From Methylocystis echinoides (GTDB lineage: Bacteria > Pseudomonadota > Alphaproteobacteria > Rhizobiales > Beijerinckiaceae), in contig NZ_BSEC01000010.1 in assembly GCF_027923385.1 (NCBI RefSeq), positions 1 through 5,963 of the forward strand: DNA of 5,963 nucleotides, in the 5' to 3' direction. Within the stretch, counting starts at the first letter, position 1, and each line of letters begins with the position of its first letter. Shown here piece by piece: positions 5,120 through 5,963 of this stretch. A program made the translations under genes and the position numbers. The notes under the pieces are model-generated. The model was given only the letters and a program-made list of their open reading frames with translations. It was not told where the DNA came from and ran no database searches.

Positions 5120-5164
5120 CAGTGACTTACCACTGCGATGAAGCCCGTCCGCCGGTCTTTTTGC

Positions 5165-5521
5165 TCAGCCGGCAACCGCCGGCACGCCCACGGGACGCGC
5201 CGCATGGACGCGCTTCCAGTCCAAGCCTTCGACGAGCGCCGCGAGCTGCGCCGCGCTCAGCCGAACCACGCCGTCCTCGATCTTCGGCCAACAGAACTGG
5301 CCAGCCTCCAGACGCTTGGTCGCGAGGACCAGCCCGCTTCCATCCCAGACCAGGAGCTTCACCCGGTCGGCGCGTTTTGACCGGAACACGTAGACCGTGC
5401 CGGAGAACGGATCCGCGCCCATCGCGTCGCGCACCAGAGCGGCCAGTCCGTCCATGCCCTTGCGGAAGTCCACCGGCCGTGTGGCCAGCATCACGCGCAC
5501 CGCGGCGGAGGGCCCGATCAT
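5165..5521 (-). CDS. tnpB: IS66 accessory protein TnpB (Orf2)
   Basis: This is a 118-residue IS66 Orf2-like protein, close to the family's usual length of about 115. The hallmark sequence MLATRPVDFRKGMDGLAALV lies at residues 11-30. It is followed by DPFSGTVYVFRSKRADRVKLLVWDGSGLVLATKRLEAGQFCWP (37-79). It is needed with TnpA and TnpC for IS66 transposition; its biochemical role is not clear. The ATG at 5521 overlaps the tnpA stop as ATGA, implying translational coupling, and GAAGG lies 7 nt upstream. The same frame stays open upstream to 5761, but that part lacks family sequence and overlaps tnpA, so it is not coding. Confidence 0.92.
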   Translation of the reverse strand: MIGPSAAVRVMLATRPVDFRKGMDGLAALVRDAMGADPFSGTVYVFRSKRADRVKLLVWDGSGLVLATKRLEAGQFCWPKIEDGVVRLSAAQLAALVEGLDWKRVHAARPVGVPAVAG

Positions 5522-5949
5522 GGGCAAGCCTTCAGCGCCCGGATCACCGCGGCGATCTGAGCCGCGCTCGCGCCCTGAGCGATGCGGACCGTGGCGCCTG
5601 CGATCTCGACTTCGATGCTGTGGCAGCCGCATCGCTCCCCCAGCTCTGGGCTCAGCTCGGCAGACGTCGGCTCCTGCGGGCCCACACTCAGAACGGCCGG
5701 CACGAACTGCAGTGCGCGCTCGCCGTCGTGCCCCCCAGCCTGACGCATCAGGCGGCGCCACGTGAACAGCTGCGAGGCGCTCAGTCCATGTCGGCGTGCC
5801 ACCGCGCTGATCGAGGTGCCTGGCTCATCGCTCTCGGCCACGATGGTGGCCTTCTCCTCATTCGACCACGTCCGGCGCCGACCGGCCCCGGTAAACAGCT
5901 CCAGGCGCCGGATCGGCTCCGACATAGCCATACGCCCGGACATCGACAT
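5518..5949 (-). CDS. tnpA: IS66 accessory protein TnpA (Orf1, helix-turn-helix)
   Basis: TnpA is a 143-residue protein that probably binds DNA, including the IS ends. A helix-turn-helix of the transposase_8/Orf1 type lies at about 26-70 (RTWSNEEKATIVAESDEPGTSISAVARRHGLSASQLFTWRRLMRQ). A C-terminal segment resembling IS66 Orf1 proteins follows (IEVEIAGATVRIAQGASAAQIAAVIRALKA, about 112-141). The ATG at 5949 has GGAG 9 nt upstream. Further in-frame ATGs at codons 3, 7 and 9 could also serve as starts. The gene ends in a 4-bp ATGA overlap with tnpB. The promoter and left IS end should lie just beyond the window. Confidence 0.9.
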   Translation of the reverse strand: MSMSGRMAMSEPIRRLELFTGAGRRRTWSNEEKATIVAESDEPGTSISAVARRHGLSASQLFTWRRLMRQAGGHDGERALQFVPAVLSVGPQEPTSAELSPELGERCGCHSIEVEIAGATVRIAQGASAAQIAAVIRALKACP

Positions 5950-5963
5950 GTGACGGAGCTCCC

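Larger units (their letters stand above)
3563..5963 (-). mobile_element. IS66-family insertion sequence (partial, continues past right edge)
   Basis: tnpA, tnpB and tnpC lie in the usual order on the - strand and fill this block. The terminus near tnpC reads GTAAGCGCTGTCC inward from 3563, and GTAAGC is the conserved start of IS66-family ends. The tnpC stop lies 13 bp inside it. The other terminus is upstream of tnpA, beyond 5963. The 8 bp next to the visible end, GATCGAAT (3555-3562), should be repeated at the far side if this is an intact insertion. All three genes appear full length, so the element could be active. Confidence 0.85.

Noticed and set aside
4255..5205. - strand frame of 316 aa overlapping tnpC and the tnpB-tnpC gap
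   Set aside because: It is an offset frame of tnpC, with Arg/Ala/Gly-rich low-complexity sequence and no recognisable family.
5522..5761. Upstream extension of tnpB to an ATG at 5761
   Set aside because: The added 80 residues overlap tnpA in another frame and lack family similarity. The ATG at 5521 gives the normal Orf2 length and the ATGA overlap.

Overview
The window looks like accessory DNA from a high-GC proteobacterium. The insertion-sequence (IS) protein types and the ExoF-like export protein suggest an alphaproteobacterium of the rhizobial or methylobacterial kind, but that is inference from family recognition. The IS elements are very GC-rich (positions 4021-4080 contain 42 G/C in 60). 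The single non-transposon gene is clearly poorer (positions 1381-1440 contain 23 in 60), as is common for horizontally acquired polysaccharide loci.

Layout, left to right. Positions 1-140 hold the 3' end of an IS3-family element on the + strand, whose transposase C-terminus carries an in-frame expansion of a 7-bp repeat. Positions 141-340 are a decayed fragment of an IS256-family transposase with two frameshifts and an in-frame stop. Positions 341-784 form a leader region with no gene I can support well. It contains a perfect TATAAT hexamer bracketed by a 6-bp inverted repeat about 94 bp before the next gene. Positions 785-2146 encode an ExoF-type polysaccharide export protein: signal peptide, polysaccharide-export domain, SLBB domain and a long helical hairpin. 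Positions 2147-2301 are a short AT-richer gap that may hold the start of a second gene cut off by an IS.

From about 2302 to the right edge everything is transposon, read on the - strand. An IS3-family element of the IS2 type (orfA and orfB joined through an A7 slippery site) occupies about 2302-3562. It abuts an IS66-family element (3563 to beyond 5963) with the standard tnpA-tnpB-tnpC set. The contact is so tight, with the IS66 end about 22 bp from the orfA start, that IS66 probably inserted into or right beside the IS3 left end.

Functionally, the only cargo is the exopolysaccharide export gene. It is stranded between IS elements on both sides, so its original partners (polymerase, chain-length kinase, glycosyltransferases) are absent from the window. 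I see no RNA gene, CRISPR array or defence system. The most interesting signals are the candidate promoter/operator before exoF, the repeat expansion in the first transposase, the hairpin against the tnpC start, and the IS junctions.
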